Positions 1 through 6,977 are shown, counted from the first letter of the stretch. The stretch is 13,233 nucleotides of DNA from CAZXCG01 sp964639205 (GCA_964639205.1 CAZXCG010000032.1:1-13233); one strand, 5' to 3'. Notes: generated by a model from the letters alone, not told the origin. Translations and numbers: made by a program.

Positions 1-54
1 GCCATAGGCAAAAAAATAAGCCGGAGCAAAGCGAACTTTGCTCCGACGTGGTGC
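1..54. repeat. Terminal inverted repeat, left copy
   Basis: This block is the exact reverse complement of the last 54 bases of the window. It holds the last two acceptor bases, discriminator A, CCA and intrinsic terminator of tRNA-Leu(UAG). Beyond it the two ends differ except for ordinary tRNA similarity. An assembly break at a multi-copy sequence is the simplest reading. A true pair of inverted genomic copies is the alternative. Confidence 0.95.
10..45 (-). terminator. Intrinsic terminator of tRNA-Leu(UAG)
   Basis: A perfect 10-bp stem (22-31 with 36-45) closes a four-base loop that reads TTCG in the direction of transcription. On the minus strand it is followed by GC, TTA and seven T (positions 16-10). 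It starts four bases after the CCA end of the tRNA. Confidence 0.93.
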
Positions 55-133
55 GGGTGACAGGACTTGAACCTGCACATCTGTTGACATTAGAACCTAA
101 ATCTAACGCGTCTGCCAATTCCGCCACACCCGC
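49..133 (-). tRNA. tRNA-Leu (anticodon UAG)
   Basis: Read on the minus strand, this folds as a class II tRNA. The acceptor GCGGGTG (133-127) pairs with CACCCGC (59-53), and discriminator A and an encoded CCA follow at 52-49. The D-arm has the GGCAGACGC pattern. The anticodon stem TTAGA/TCTAA encloses the loop TTTAGGT, so the anticodon is UAG and the tRNA reads CUN codons. A long variable arm and a T-loop TTCAAGT complete it. I see no convincing promoter in the AT-rich DNA just upstream (134-160). It faces outward, mirroring the tRNA-Leu(CAA) at the other end. Confidence 0.97.
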
Positions 134-175
134 AAATATATATTTTTTTGCTTTAAATATCTGTTTTCACATCCT

Positions 176-301
176 ACGAGATAATGTCCTCCGCCTTTAA
201 GGCAGAGGATTCCATTTTCGGAATCAGTGGGGGATACAATCGCCGACTTATTCCTCCGGCAGCTAACGCTGCCCTTTGCCACGTTGGATGGCGGGGCAAA
301 G
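176..301 (-). mobile_element. IS200/IS605-like right-end remnant or non-autonomous element (candidate)
   Basis: Several hairpins follow each other closely. They are an 11-position stem with one C/A mismatch at 187-209 (GCCTT-T-AAGGC core), ATTCC/GGAAT at 209-224, GGCAGC-TAAC-GCTGCC at 258-273, and CTTTGCC/GGCAAAG pairing 274-280 with 295-301. Read on the minus strand, the order 'CCCCCACTGATTCC, hairpin, GGAATCC, GC-rich palindrome ending in GGAGGACATTAT' resembles the sub-terminal palindrome and guide-RNA-like end of IS200/IS605 (TnpB) elements. No Y1 transposase or TnpB gene is in the window, so this would be a solo end, a decayed copy or a palindrome-associated non-autonomous element. The family call rests on recalled resemblance and boundaries are approximate. 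Confidence 0.45.
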
Positions 302-313
302 CCCTTTATTGAA
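287..313 (+). repeat. Dispersed intergenic repeat, copy 1
   Basis: This 27-base match to copies at 4827-4857 and 11993-12023 centres on GGCGGGGCAAAGCCC and continues into TTTATTGAA. It lies at the edge of the IS200/IS605-like segment. Its 5' half also pairs with CTTTGCC at 274-280. Confidence 0.7.
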
Positions 314-582
314 TTTTGAAGATTTTGGAAAATACTTCAAAGCTTAGATAAACAAAACTTTCGCAATGTGAAAATCGGGGGATAGAGCCGTTCGGCTTTT
401 TACCGGATGCGCTTGTAATTATACACGCAAAAGCGTATTTTGTCAACAAAGCAAAATTCCCATATATGCTTTAAACGGCAATATGACGGCAATATATTGA
501 AACGCTTTTTTGGCGGAAAATCATTTTCGTTTTAAATAGGGGTGCTGTTTTCGGTTAAATTTTGAATTTTTTTGCAAAAATA

Positions 583-611
583 TTGCAAAGCACCGCCTTA
601 TGTGATAAAAT
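583..611 (+). promoter_or_regulatory. Probable sigma-A promoter of ilvE
   Basis: TTGCAA (583-588) and TAAAAT (606-611) are separated by 17 bases in AT-rich DNA. The start site would fall near 618, giving a leader of about 28 bases before the ilvE ATG. That leaves no room for a T-box or other long attenuator. Confidence 0.55.
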
Positions 612-645
612 ATACACGCAATAATTTTTGAGAGAAGGCTGTTTT

Positions 646-1716
646 ATGCAGGAAATAAGGATTGAGCTTACAACGGCTCCAAAAGAAAAACCGGCTGATG
701 AATCAAAGCTCGGCTTCGGCAAGATCTTTACGGATCATATGTTTTTAATGAATTATGATATAGGCGACGGCTGGCACAATCCCAGAATTGTTCCTTTCGG
801 ACCTATTCCTTTAAGTCCGGCGGCAATGTGTCTGCATTACGGTCAGGAAGTCTTTGAGGGTATGAAGGCTTACCGCGCGAGCGACGGGAGGATTCTTTTG
901 TTCAGACCGGATAAAAACATGGCGCGTTTGAACGTCTCAAACGAGCGCCTGTGTATACCTGCAATTGACGAAGATTTTTGTGTTGAGGCTATCAAAAAGC
1001 TTGTAAAGGTTGAAGAAAGCTGGATTCCCAAGGCGGAGGGAACTTCGCTTTACATAAGACCGTTTATTTTCGCTACTGACGCAATGATCGGCGTTCATCC
1101 GGCGCATCATTTAATTTTCTGCGTCATTTGTTCGCCTGTAGGCGCATATTATCCCGAAGGGCTCAACCCGGTAAAAATTTATGTTGAGCAAAACTATGTG
1201 CGCGCTGTCAGAGGAGGCATGGGCTTTACAAAAACCGCCGGCAACTATGCAGCTTCGCTCAAGGCTCAGGACGAGGCCGAAAAGCAGAATTACACTCAGG
1301 TTCTTTGGCTCGACGGTGTGGAGCGCAAGTATGTTGAGGAAGTAGGAACAATGAACGTGTTCTTTGTAATCGGCGATGAAATCGTCACTCCGGCGCTTCA
1401 AGGCTCAATCCTAAGCGGTATTACGCGTATGAGTGCTATTGAGCTGCTCAAAAGCTGGGGCTGCAAGGTTACAGAGCGCGCTGTTTCCATTGAAGAGATT
1501 GCTCGGGCTCATAGCGACGGCTTACTTAAAGAAAGCTTCGGCACGGGAACCGCCGCCGTTGTTTCTCCTATAGGCGAGCTTAAATGGGGAGACAGGATTA
1601 TGAATATTAACAACGGCAAAATAGGTCCGATTTCACAAAGACTATATGATAATCTTACCGGTATTCAATGGGGTAAGATTGAGGATTCCTTTGGCTGGAC
1701 TGTTGCCGTAAAATAA
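646..1716 (+). CDS. ilvE: Branched-chain amino acid aminotransferase
   Basis: The 356-residue product is a fold-type IV PLP enzyme. It interconverts leucine, isoleucine and valine with their 2-oxo acids using 2-oxoglutarate/glutamate, the last step of branched-chain synthesis, in the cytosol. YGQEVFEGMKAYR near residues 67-79 and the Lys196 region (GFTKTAGNYAASL), where Lys196 should bind PLP, match the family, as do VLWLDG and EVGTMNVFF further on. At about 356 aa it fits the longer, mitochondrial/Bacillus-type class rather than the roughly 309-aa E. coli enzyme. I chose the ATG at 646 because AGAAGG lies 7 bases upstream; an in-frame TTG at 628 lies before that site and is unlikely. The gene is probably co-transcribed with the dockerin gene 12 bp downstream. 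Confidence 0.95.
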   Translation: MQEIRIELTTAPKEKPADESKLGFGKIFTDHMFLMNYDIGDGWHNPRIVPFGPIPLSPAAMCLHYGQEVFEGMKAYRASDGRILLFRPDKNMARLNVSNERLCIPAIDEDFCVEAIKKLVKVEESWIPKAEGTSLYIRPFIFATDAMIGVHPAHHLIFCVICSPVGAYYPEGLNPVKIYVEQNYVRAVRGGMGFTKTAGNYAASLKAQDEAEKQNYTQVLWLDGVERKYVEEVGTMNVFFVIGDEIVTPALQGSILSGITRMSAIELLKSWGCKVTERAVSIEEIARAHSDGLLKESFGTGTAAVVSPIGELKWGDRIMNINNGKIGPISQRLYDNLTGIQWGKIEDSFGWTVAVK

Positions 1717-1728
1717 GAGGTAAATTTT

Positions 1729-2121
1729 ATGAAAGCTAAAAACGTTTTTTCCGTTTTAGCCGCTGCCGTACTTGCTATGCTTACCGTCGTGTATTCCGTA
1801 CCGCTTTGCTTTGCTTCGGAAATTGATCCGGAAGAAACGCTGCCCGAATTTGAGGATGTTGTCACACCCGATTTCCCTGATGACGTCGGCTACCAATACG
1901 GACCGTTGCCTGATTCGGCAGTTGACGATACTGTTTTGGGCGATGTAAACGGCGATGGTGTTATAAACATAAAGGACGCAACGGCTATTCAGAAGCATAT
2001 AGTTAAAATCTGCCCTATCGGCAGCGAAGACGCGCTTTTGAAAGCAGATGTTAATAAGGACAAATATATAACGGCTGAAGATGTATTGCTGCTTCAAAAG
2101 AAGATTGTTCATTTGGTTTAA
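1729..2121 (+). CDS. Secreted mini-protein with type I dockerin module
   Basis: This 130-residue protein has a signal peptide (Lys2/Lys4, hydrophobic core 6-26, likely cleavage after Ala29), an acidic Pro-containing linker (30-70) and a C-terminal dockerin (about 70-130). The two calcium-binding loops are visible: Asp72-x-Asn74-x-Asp76 ending at Asp83, and Asp107-x-Asn109-x-Asp111 ending at Asp118, each followed by a helix. Dockerins bind cohesins and hold proteins in cellulosomes or on cell-surface scaffolds. No catalytic domain is fused, so the mature protein of about 100 residues is nearly all docking module. The start has AGAGG 8 bases upstream, right after the ilvE stop. Its partner and function are unknown, and pairing with a cytosolic aminotransferase gene is odd. 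Confidence 0.88.
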   Translation: MKAKNVFSVLAAAVLAMLTVVYSVPLCFASEIDPEETLPEFEDVVTPDFPDDVGYQYGPLPDSAVDDTVLGDVNGDGVINIKDATAIQKHIVKICPIGSEDALLKADVNKDKYITAEDVLLLQKKIVHLV

Positions 2122-2143
2122 TTAAGTAAATGACGGTTTACTG

Positions 2144-2243
2144 NNNNNNNNNNNNNNNNNNNNNNNNNNNNNNNNNNNNNNNNNNNNNNNNNNNNNNNNN
2201 NNNNNNNNNNNNNNNNNNNNNNNNNNNNNNNNNNNNNNNNNNN
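2144..2243. other. Assembly gap of 100 N
   Basis: Exactly 100 N, a common placeholder for a scaffold join of unknown length. Just before it, AGTAAA and TTTACT flank a six-base loop, possibly the start of a terminator for the dockerin gene, but the downstream part is lost. Confidence 0.95.
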
Positions 2244-2337
2244 GCTTTCTTTATTAAAGCCTATTCGCCTATGTACCCATATTGACGGCGGAGGGCGTCC
2301 GATTCAGACTTTCATTGTAGGTTTGCCTCCGAGTTAA
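2244..2337. other. Orphan open-frame fragment or repeat next to the gap
   Basis: On the plus strand an open frame enters from the gap and ends at TAA 2335-2337 after about 30 codons (...IDGGGRPIQTFIVGLPPS). The minus strand also has short open frames here, for example ...LRRQYGYIGE before a stop. Neither side has a start or ribosome binding site in view. It could be the 3' end of a gene lost in the gap or part of a non-coding dispersed repeat. I do not recognise it, and no function is assigned. Confidence 0.3.
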
Positions 2338-2380
2338 ACCGATTGAAGCTTATGCTTATGAATTTAAACGCTGCAAACTT

Positions 2381-2422
2381 ACCCGCGGAGAACGCTAAGG
2401 ATCTCCGCGGGTATTTGTTTTA
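2381..2422 (+). terminator. Strong intrinsic terminator between convergent units
   Basis: The perfect 11-bp stem ACCCGCGGAGA (2381-2391) / TCTCCGCGGGT (2402-2412) has a 10-base loop and is followed by ATTTGTTTTA. The T-rich tail is on the plus strand, so it ends transcription coming out of the gap. The minus side (AAGTTTG) is weaker but may also stop readthrough from gpmI. Confidence 0.85.
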
Positions 2423-2450
2423 ATGAACCGTTTGACATATGCATTAACGG

Positions 2451-3962
2451 TTATTCTATAATTGACGTTCCGTCCATTTCTGCGGGCTGCTTCATATTGA
2501 GGATTTTAAGCATTGTCGGGGCAATATCGGCAAGTCTGCCTCCGGTACGAAGTGTGCATGGGTAGCCGATAACGCAGAAAGGCACGGGGTTTGTGGTATG
2601 CGCGGTGAAGGGTGAGCCGTCGGCGTCAAACATTTTGTCTGCGTTGCCGTGATCTGCCGTAATTATGGAAACGCCGCCCATTTCGGCAATCGCATCGGTT
2701 ACTTTACCGACGCAGGCGTCAACAGCCTCAACAGCTTTAACGGCAGCGTCAAACACGCCGGTGTGACCTACCATATCGCAGTTTGCAAAGTTGAGAATTA
2801 TTACGTCATATTTGCCGCTTTTAACAGCCTCAACACATTTGTCGCAAACCTCGTACGCGCTCATTTCTGGCTGAAGATCATAGGTCGCAACGGCGGGCGA
2901 TTTTACAAGGATTCTATCCTCGTTTTTGTAGGTTTTCTCTACGCCGCCGTTAAAGAAGAACGTTACGTGGGCATATTTCTCGGTCTCGGCGATCCTGAGC
3001 TGGGTAAGACCGTTTTCCGATATATACTCGCCGAAAGTGTTCTTCAGGCTCTGCGGTTTAAACGCAACTTCAACGTTCGGCATAGTGACATCGTATTGGG
3101 TCATGCATACATAGGTAACGGGGAAAAATCCGTTCCTGCGCTCGAAGCCGGAAAAATCGGGGTCAACAAAGCAGCGGGTAATTTCTCTTGCGCGGTCGGG
3201 GCGGAAGTTAAAGAACACAATGCTGTCGTTTGGAGCAATGCGCGCGGTGCCGTCAATAACGGTTGGAAGAACAAACTCGTCGGTTATGCCTTTTTCGTAG
3301 GATTTTGCGACAGCGTCAACAGGGCAGCTGCTGTGTTCGCCCTCCGCGTATACCATTGCGGCATATGCCTTTTCAACACGTTCCCAGCGGTTGTCGCGAT
3401 CCATAGCGTAATATCTGCCCATTACGGAGGCAATCCTGCCGACGCCGATTTTCTCCATCTCGGCAACGCAGTCGGCTACAAAGTCCTTGCCGCTTGACGG
3501 CGGAACATCTCTTCCGTCAAGGAAAGCATGAACGTATACTTTGTCAAGACCCTTTTTCTTTGCAAACTCAAGAATCCCGTAAAGGTGAGAATTGTGGCTG
3601 TGTACGCCGCCGTTGGAAAGAAGTCCGTAAAGGTGAAGGGCGGTTCCGTTTTCGAGCGCGTTGTCTATTGCCTTCGTAATAGCCTCGTTTTGAAAGAAAT
3701 CTCCGTCCTTGATGGATTTTGTGATTCTTGTAAGCTCCTGATAAACCACGCGTCCCGCGCCGATATTGGTATGCCCAACCTCGCTGTTGCCCATTTGCCC
3801 GTCCGGCAAACCTACGTCCATACCGGAAGCGCCGATTTCAGTCAGCGGATTAGATGAGAACAAGCGGTCAATATTCGGCTTTTTTGCGGCGGCAATAGCA
3901 TTGCCTTCGGCGGGAGCATTGCCGAAGCCGTCTAAAATCATAAGAATTAAAGGTTTTTTCAT
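2451..3962 (-). CDS. gpmI: 2,3-bisphosphoglycerate-independent phosphoglycerate mutase
   Basis: This 503-residue cytosolic enzyme of the alkaline phosphatase superfamily interconverts 3- and 2-phosphoglycerate using two Mn ions. Metal ligand Asp11 sits in ILDGFG, and the phosphorylated Ser60 in GQMGNSEVGH. The substrate-binding FNFRPDRAR motif lies mid-protein. Metal-binding Asp437/His438 are in TADHGN and His455 in AHTTNPVP. Length is close to the roughly 510 aa of the family, so it looks complete. AGAGGT upstream supports the ATG at 3962. It is the last gene of a minus-strand block, 24 bp after tpiA, so all three glycolytic genes are likely made from the pgk promoter. Confidence 0.97.
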   Translation of the reverse strand: MKKPLILMILDGFGNAPAEGNAIAAAKKPNIDRLFSSNPLTEIGASGMDVGLPDGQMGNSEVGHTNIGAGRVVYQELTRITKSIKDGDFFQNEAITKAIDNALENGTALHLYGLLSNGGVHSHNSHLYGILEFAKKKGLDKVYVHAFLDGRDVPPSSGKDFVADCVAEMEKIGVGRIASVMGRYYAMDRDNRWERVEKAYAAMVYAEGEHSSCPVDAVAKSYEKGITDEFVLPTVIDGTARIAPNDSIVFFNFRPDRAREITRCFVDPDFSGFERRNGFFPVTYVCMTQYDVTMPNVEVAFKPQSLKNTFGEYISENGLTQLRIAETEKYAHVTFFFNGGVEKTYKNEDRILVKSPAVATYDLQPEMSAYEVCDKCVEAVKSGKYDVIILNFANCDMVGHTGVFDAAVKAVEAVDACVGKVTDAIAEMGGVSIITADHGNADKMFDADGSPFTAHTTNPVPFCVIGYPCTLRTGGRLADIAPTMLKILNMKQPAEMDGTSIIE

Positions 3963-3986
3963 TGCAGTACCTCTTGCGATTTAAAA

Positions 3987-4754
3987 TTATTTTGAAGCGG
4001 CTTTAACAATAGCGGCAAATTTTTCAGCTACGAGTGAAGCGCCGCCTATAAGTCCGCCGTCAACATTCTCTTTGCCGACAAGCTCGTCGGCGTTCGAATC
4101 ATTCATAGAACCGCCGTACTGAATTGTAAGAGCGTCGGCAGCCTCCCGATTGTAAAGCTTTGCTATAACGGAGCGGATAAATGAGCAAACTTCCTCGGCC
4201 TGATCCGCTGTAGCTGTTTTGCCCGTGCCTATGGCCCATACGGGTTCGTAGGCAATTACAACATTTTTGAGCTCTTCCTCGGTAACATCCCAAAGGTCAA
4301 GCTTAATTTGTCTTGCTATAACCTCTTCGGTAATGCCGCACTCGCGCTCCCAGAGCAGCTCGCCTACGCACACAATGGGCTTTAAACCGGAAGCAAGCGC
4401 CGCTTTGGTTCTCTTGTTTACGGTCTCGTCCGTTTCACCGAAATACTGTCTTCTTTCGCTGTGTCCGAGAACAACATATTCAACGCCCACAGCCTTAAGC
4501 ATGGGAGCGGATATTTCGCCGGTGAAAGCGCCGCTTTCAGCCCAGTGGCAGTTTTCGGCGCCGATTTTAATATTGGTGCCTTCTGTTGCGGCAATAGCGG
4601 TGCTCAGGTCAACGTAGGGAACGCAGGCAATAACTTCGCAGTCGGCGTCCTTTACAAGCGGAGCAATGGCGGTGAGCAGCTCCTTTGCCTGCTCGGGGGT
4701 TTTATTCATTTTCCAGTTGCCGGCGATTATTGCCTTTCTTTTTTGCTTATTCAT
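3987..4754 (-). CDS. tpiA: Triosephosphate isomerase
   Basis: The 255-residue TIM-barrel enzyme interconverts dihydroxyacetone phosphate and glyceraldehyde 3-phosphate in the cytosol. All catalytic landmarks are present: Asn13 and Lys15 in AGNWKMN, His98 in VLGHSERR, Glu170 in AYEPVWAIGTGK with the flexible loop 6, and the phosphate-binding QYGGSM and GGLIGGASL segments. Length is typical. AAGGA about 10 bases upstream supports the ATG at 4754. The 210-bp spacer from pgk is long for an operon and carries a dispersed repeat and two hairpins. Tpi expression may therefore be partly uncoupled from pgk by termination or processing, though I see no clear separate promoter. Confidence 0.97.
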   Translation of the reverse strand: MNKQKRKAIIAGNWKMNKTPEQAKELLTAIAPLVKDADCEVIACVPYVDLSTAIAATEGTNIKIGAENCHWAESGAFTGEISAPMLKAVGVEYVVLGHSERRQYFGETDETVNKRTKAALASGLKPIVCVGELLWERECGITEEVIARQIKLDLWDVTEEELKNVVIAYEPVWAIGTGKTATADQAEEVCSFIRSVIAKLYNREAADALTIQYGGSMNDSNADELVGKENVDGGLIGGASLVAEKFAAIVKAASK

Positions 4755-4826
4755 TTTATATCATCCTTTCAAGCCTTTTGTGATTGTTTTTGTCCGCAGT
4801 ACAGCCTGTTCGCCGACGTCGCGTAC

Positions 4827-4857
4827 ATATAATGACGGGGCAAAGCCCCTTATTGAA
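4827..4857 (+). repeat. Dispersed intergenic repeat, copy 2
   Basis: ATATAATGACGGGGCAAAGC and the following CCCTTATTGAA match copy 3 over 31 bases with two differences, and match copy 1 in the core. GGGGC-AAA-GCCCC can fold as a short hairpin. It lies in the pgk-tpiA spacer, antisense to the operon. Just beyond it, CCCTGCC (4873-4879) pairs with GGCGGGG (4888-4894) as a second hairpin. Confidence 0.72.
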
Positions 4858-4923
4858 ACCGAGCGCAACCGTCCCTGCCTCCGTGGCGGCGGGGATTTTA
4901 TCGGCAAAACATTTTAAAAGCTT

Positions 4924-4944
4924 AGGGCGGAAAAATCCCGCCCT
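4924..4944 (-). terminator. Hairpin after pgk, weak or partial terminator
   Basis: AGGGCGG (4924-4930) pairs with CCGCCCT (4938-4944) around a seven-base loop, 20 bases after the pgk stop. On the minus strand it is followed by AAGCTTTTAAAATG, not a clean T run. It may be a weak attenuator or an RNA-stabilising structure between pgk and tpiA. Confidence 0.45.
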
Positions 4945-4964
4945 CCGCTTAAACTGATTTTAAA

Positions 4965-6173
4965 TTATTTGTCAGCAATAACCGCAATACCGGGAAGAAC
5001 CTTACCCTCAAGATATTCGAGAGAAGCTCCGCCGCCGGTTGAAATATGGCTCATTTTGTCAGCAAATCCGAGATTGATTACAGCCGCCGCCGAATCTCCT
5101 CCGCCGATTATTGTTGTTGCGTCGGTTTCCGCAAGCGCCTGAGCAACGGCAATCGTACCCTTTGCAAGGGTCGGATTTTCAAATACGCCCATAGGTCCGT
5201 TCCAAACCACCGTCTTTGCGGATTTAGCCGCCTGTGCAAAAAGCTCCGCCGTCTTTGTTCCTATGTCAAGACCCATCATATCGGCCGGAATTTTGTCGGA
5301 ATCTACAACGGAAACCTCAATTTCACCGTCGATTGGATCCGGGAAGCTCTTCGCAATTACCGTATCAATCGGGAGAAGAAGCTGTTTGCCGAGTTTCTCG
5401 GCTTTTTTCATCATTTCCTTGCAGTAATCGAGCTTTGTATCGTCAACAAGAGAAGTGCCTGTTTCACAGCCTTTTGCTTTAAGGAAGGTGTAAGCCATTC
5501 CGCCGCCTATGATGAGGGTATCGCATTTTTCAAGCAAATTGGAGATAACGTTGAGCTTGTCTGCAACCTTGGCGCCGCCGAGAATTGCTACAAAAGGTCT
5601 CACGGGATTTTCAACCGCATTGCCGAGGAAGTTTATTTCCTTTTGCATAAGGTAGCCTACGGCTGTGTTCTTAATGTGGTCGGTAACTCCGGCGGTTGAG
5701 CAGTGCGCTCTGTGGGCAGAGCCGAACGCGTCCATAACATAAGCGTCCGCAAGAGAAGCAAGCTCTTCGCTGAAGGGTTCCAGGTTCTTTGTTTCTTCTT
5801 TTCTGAAACGGGTGTTCTGAAGGAGAACAACATCGCCGTTTTTCATAGCCGCAACGGCAGCCCTCGCTTTTTCTCCCACAACATTATCGTCATCGGCGAA
5901 AACAACCTCTTTGCCGAGGAGCTCGGAAAGTCTTGCCGCTACCGGGGCAAGAGAGAATTTCTCTTCCGGTCCGTTCTTCGGCTTGCCGAGGTGGGAGCAA
6001 AGCACAACCTTACCGCCGTCATTGATAAGCTTTTTGATTGTAGGAAGAGCCGCAACAATACGGTTGTCGTTTGTGATAACGCCGTCTTTAAGAGGAACAT
6101 TAAAATCGCAGCGTACGAGGACGGTTTTGCCCTCATAGTTGACGTCGTCAACAGTAACTTTGTTTAAAGCCAT
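4965..6173 (-). CDS. pgk: Phosphoglycerate kinase
   Basis: This 402-residue monomeric cytosolic kinase moves the phosphate of 1,3-bisphosphoglycerate to ADP, the first ATP-forming step of glycolysis. It shows the N-terminal substrate-binding RCDFNVP (21-27), CSHLGKPK (59-66), the central NTRF and FGSAHR motifs, WNGPMGVFE before the C-terminal lobe, and the nucleotide-binding IGGGDSAAA (from 356) and STGGGASLE (378-386). Length is normal (about 395-400). AAGGAAG and an 8-base spacer precede the ATG at 6173. It is the first gene of the pgk-tpiA-gpmI block. Glyceraldehyde 3-phosphate dehydrogenase, often upstream, is absent: the upstream gene is a tRNA methyltransferase. A strong promoter lies in the 154-bp upstream spacer. 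Confidence 0.97.
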   Translation of the reverse strand: MALNKVTVDDVNYEGKTVLVRCDFNVPLKDGVITNDNRIVAALPTIKKLINDGGKVVLCSHLGKPKNGPEEKFSLAPVAARLSELLGKEVVFADDDNVVGEKARAAVAAMKNGDVVLLQNTRFRKEETKNLEPFSEELASLADAYVMDAFGSAHRAHCSTAGVTDHIKNTAVGYLMQKEINFLGNAVENPVRPFVAILGGAKVADKLNVISNLLEKCDTLIIGGGMAYTFLKAKGCETGTSLVDDTKLDYCKEMMKKAEKLGKQLLLPIDTVIAKSFPDPIDGEIEVSVVDSDKIPADMMGLDIGTKTAELFAQAAKSAKTVVWNGPMGVFENPTLAKGTIAVAQALAETDATTIIGGGDSAAAVINLGFADKMSHISTGGGASLEYLEGKVLPGIAVIADK

Positions 6174-6209
6174 TGGTATAACTTCCTTTCAATATAAAAT
6201 AAAAATTGC

Positions 6210-6232
6210 TGTATATTTTACAATTTTATACA
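6210..6232. promoter_or_regulatory. Operator-like inverted repeat over the pgk start site
   Basis: TGTATA (6210-6215) and TATACA (6227-6232) are perfect inverted arms 11 bases apart. They lie right where transcription from the pgk promoter should begin (about 6231). It does not match the CggR or Rex sites I know. The DNA is very AT-rich, so chance is a real alternative. Confidence 0.3.
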
Positions 6233-6237
6233 CTGTA

Positions 6238-6266
6238 ATTATATAACAAATTCGTAATTATATCAA
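6238..6266 (-). promoter_or_regulatory. Sigma-A promoter of pgk-tpiA-gpmI
   Basis: On the minus strand, TTGATA (6266-6261) is followed after exactly 17 bases by TATAAT (6243-6238). The start site would be near 6231, leaving a leader of roughly 58 bases before pgk. This near-consensus promoter fits a highly expressed glycolytic operon. Confidence 0.82.
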
Positions 6267-6327
6267 TAGTTTTCTTTGCCGTTTTATAATTTTTTGCGCC
6301 CGTTTTGAGCTTTTGAACCGACGCCGG

Positions 6328-6831
6328 CTATTCATTCCAGCTCAGTCTGTGCAGCTCGCCGCTGCATAAAAGCCGGGGATAATCCCATTGGCGCAGCGTC
6401 TCATATGCGGCAACGGCGACCGCGTTTGATAGGTTAAGGCTTCTTGCGGCGCTTATCATCGGTATGCGCACCGTGGTCTCGGGATTTGCCCGGAGCAGTT
6501 CCTCGGGAAGTCCGGCTGTTTCCTTGCCGAAAACCAAATATGATTTGTCAGGATAGCTTACGTCGGTATGCCGGTAAAGAGCCTTTGTTGAAAAATAATA
6601 GTATTTGCCTCCGCCGGTTTTTTCAAAAAAATCCTTCAGATTTTCGTAATATGTAACGTCGAGGAATTTCCAATAGTCAAGCCCGGCGCGTTTAAGCTGC
6701 CTGTCGCTTACGCTGAAGCCGAGCGGCTTTACAAGATGAAGCCGCGCGCCTGTCGCAGCGCAGGTGCGGGCAATGTTGCCGGTGTTTTGCGGTATTTCCG
6801 GTTCAACCAAAACAATATTAAGCTCAGACAA
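6328..6831 (-). CDS. trmL: tRNA (cytidine/uridine-34 2'-O)-methyltransferase, TrmL-like
   Basis: This 167-residue SpoU/SPOUT-family protein has no extra RNA-binding domain, which is the TrmL (YibK/CspR) layout. The three family motifs are clear: NTGNIAR at 16-22, LVFGKETAGLP at 99-109, and IPM plus RSLNLSNAVAVAAYE at 123-144, which form the deep trefoil knot that binds S-adenosylmethionine. TrmL methylates the wobble ribose of tRNA-Leu isoacceptors with CAA or UAA anticodons. A tRNA-Leu(CAA) gene is in this window, but that closeness is probably chance. The start is TTG at 6831: AAAGGTGA lies 6 bases upstream and the family begins only a few residues before LNIVL. Transcribed toward pgk, which has its own promoter. 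Confidence 0.92.
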   Translation of the reverse strand: MSELNIVLVEPEIPQNTGNIARTCAATGARLHLVKPLGFSVSDRQLKRAGLDYWKFLDVTYYENLKDFFEKTGGGKYYYFSTKALYRHTDVSYPDKSYLVFGKETAGLPEELLRANPETTVRIPMISAARSLNLSNAVAVAAYETLRQWDYPRLLCSGELHRLSWNE

Positions 6832-6977
6832 AATTTATCACCTTTATTTTTTAATATTTTAAAATATTCGGGAAACCATAATACTGTTCATTGATAAAAG
6901 AGAACCCTTTATCGGTGAAAGCAGCGTGCTGAACGCTTTAAAATACAATATAAATTTTAAAACCGGAGGAATCTGAA

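Larger units (their letters stand above)
134..645. other. Non-coding region between tRNA-Leu and ilvE
   Basis: No credible coding sequence is seen in these roughly 510 bases. From left to right it holds an AT-rich tRNA upstream region (134-175), an IS200/IS605-like structured segment (about 176-301), one copy of the dispersed GGCGGGGCAAAGCCC repeat (287-313), a weak hairpin AGCCG-TT-CGGCT followed by T residues (386-401), a small ACGC-AAAA-GCGT hairpin near 425-436, a tandem direct repeat CGGCAATAT-GA-CGGCAATAT (476-495) and the ilvE promoter (583-611). Confidence 0.7.

Noticed and set aside
628..645. TTG start giving ilvE six extra residues
   Set aside because: The TTG lies before the AGAAGG ribosome binding site, which serves ATG 646.
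500..645. T-box leader or clear CodY box controlling ilvE
   Set aside because: The predicted leader is only about 28 bases and contains no T-box core. The AT-rich stretch near 560 matches a CodY box only poorly.
2649..3497. A 282-codon open frame antisense to gpmI
   Set aside because: It mirrors the codon structure of a full, motif-complete gpmI. It has no credible start signal and no recognisable domain.
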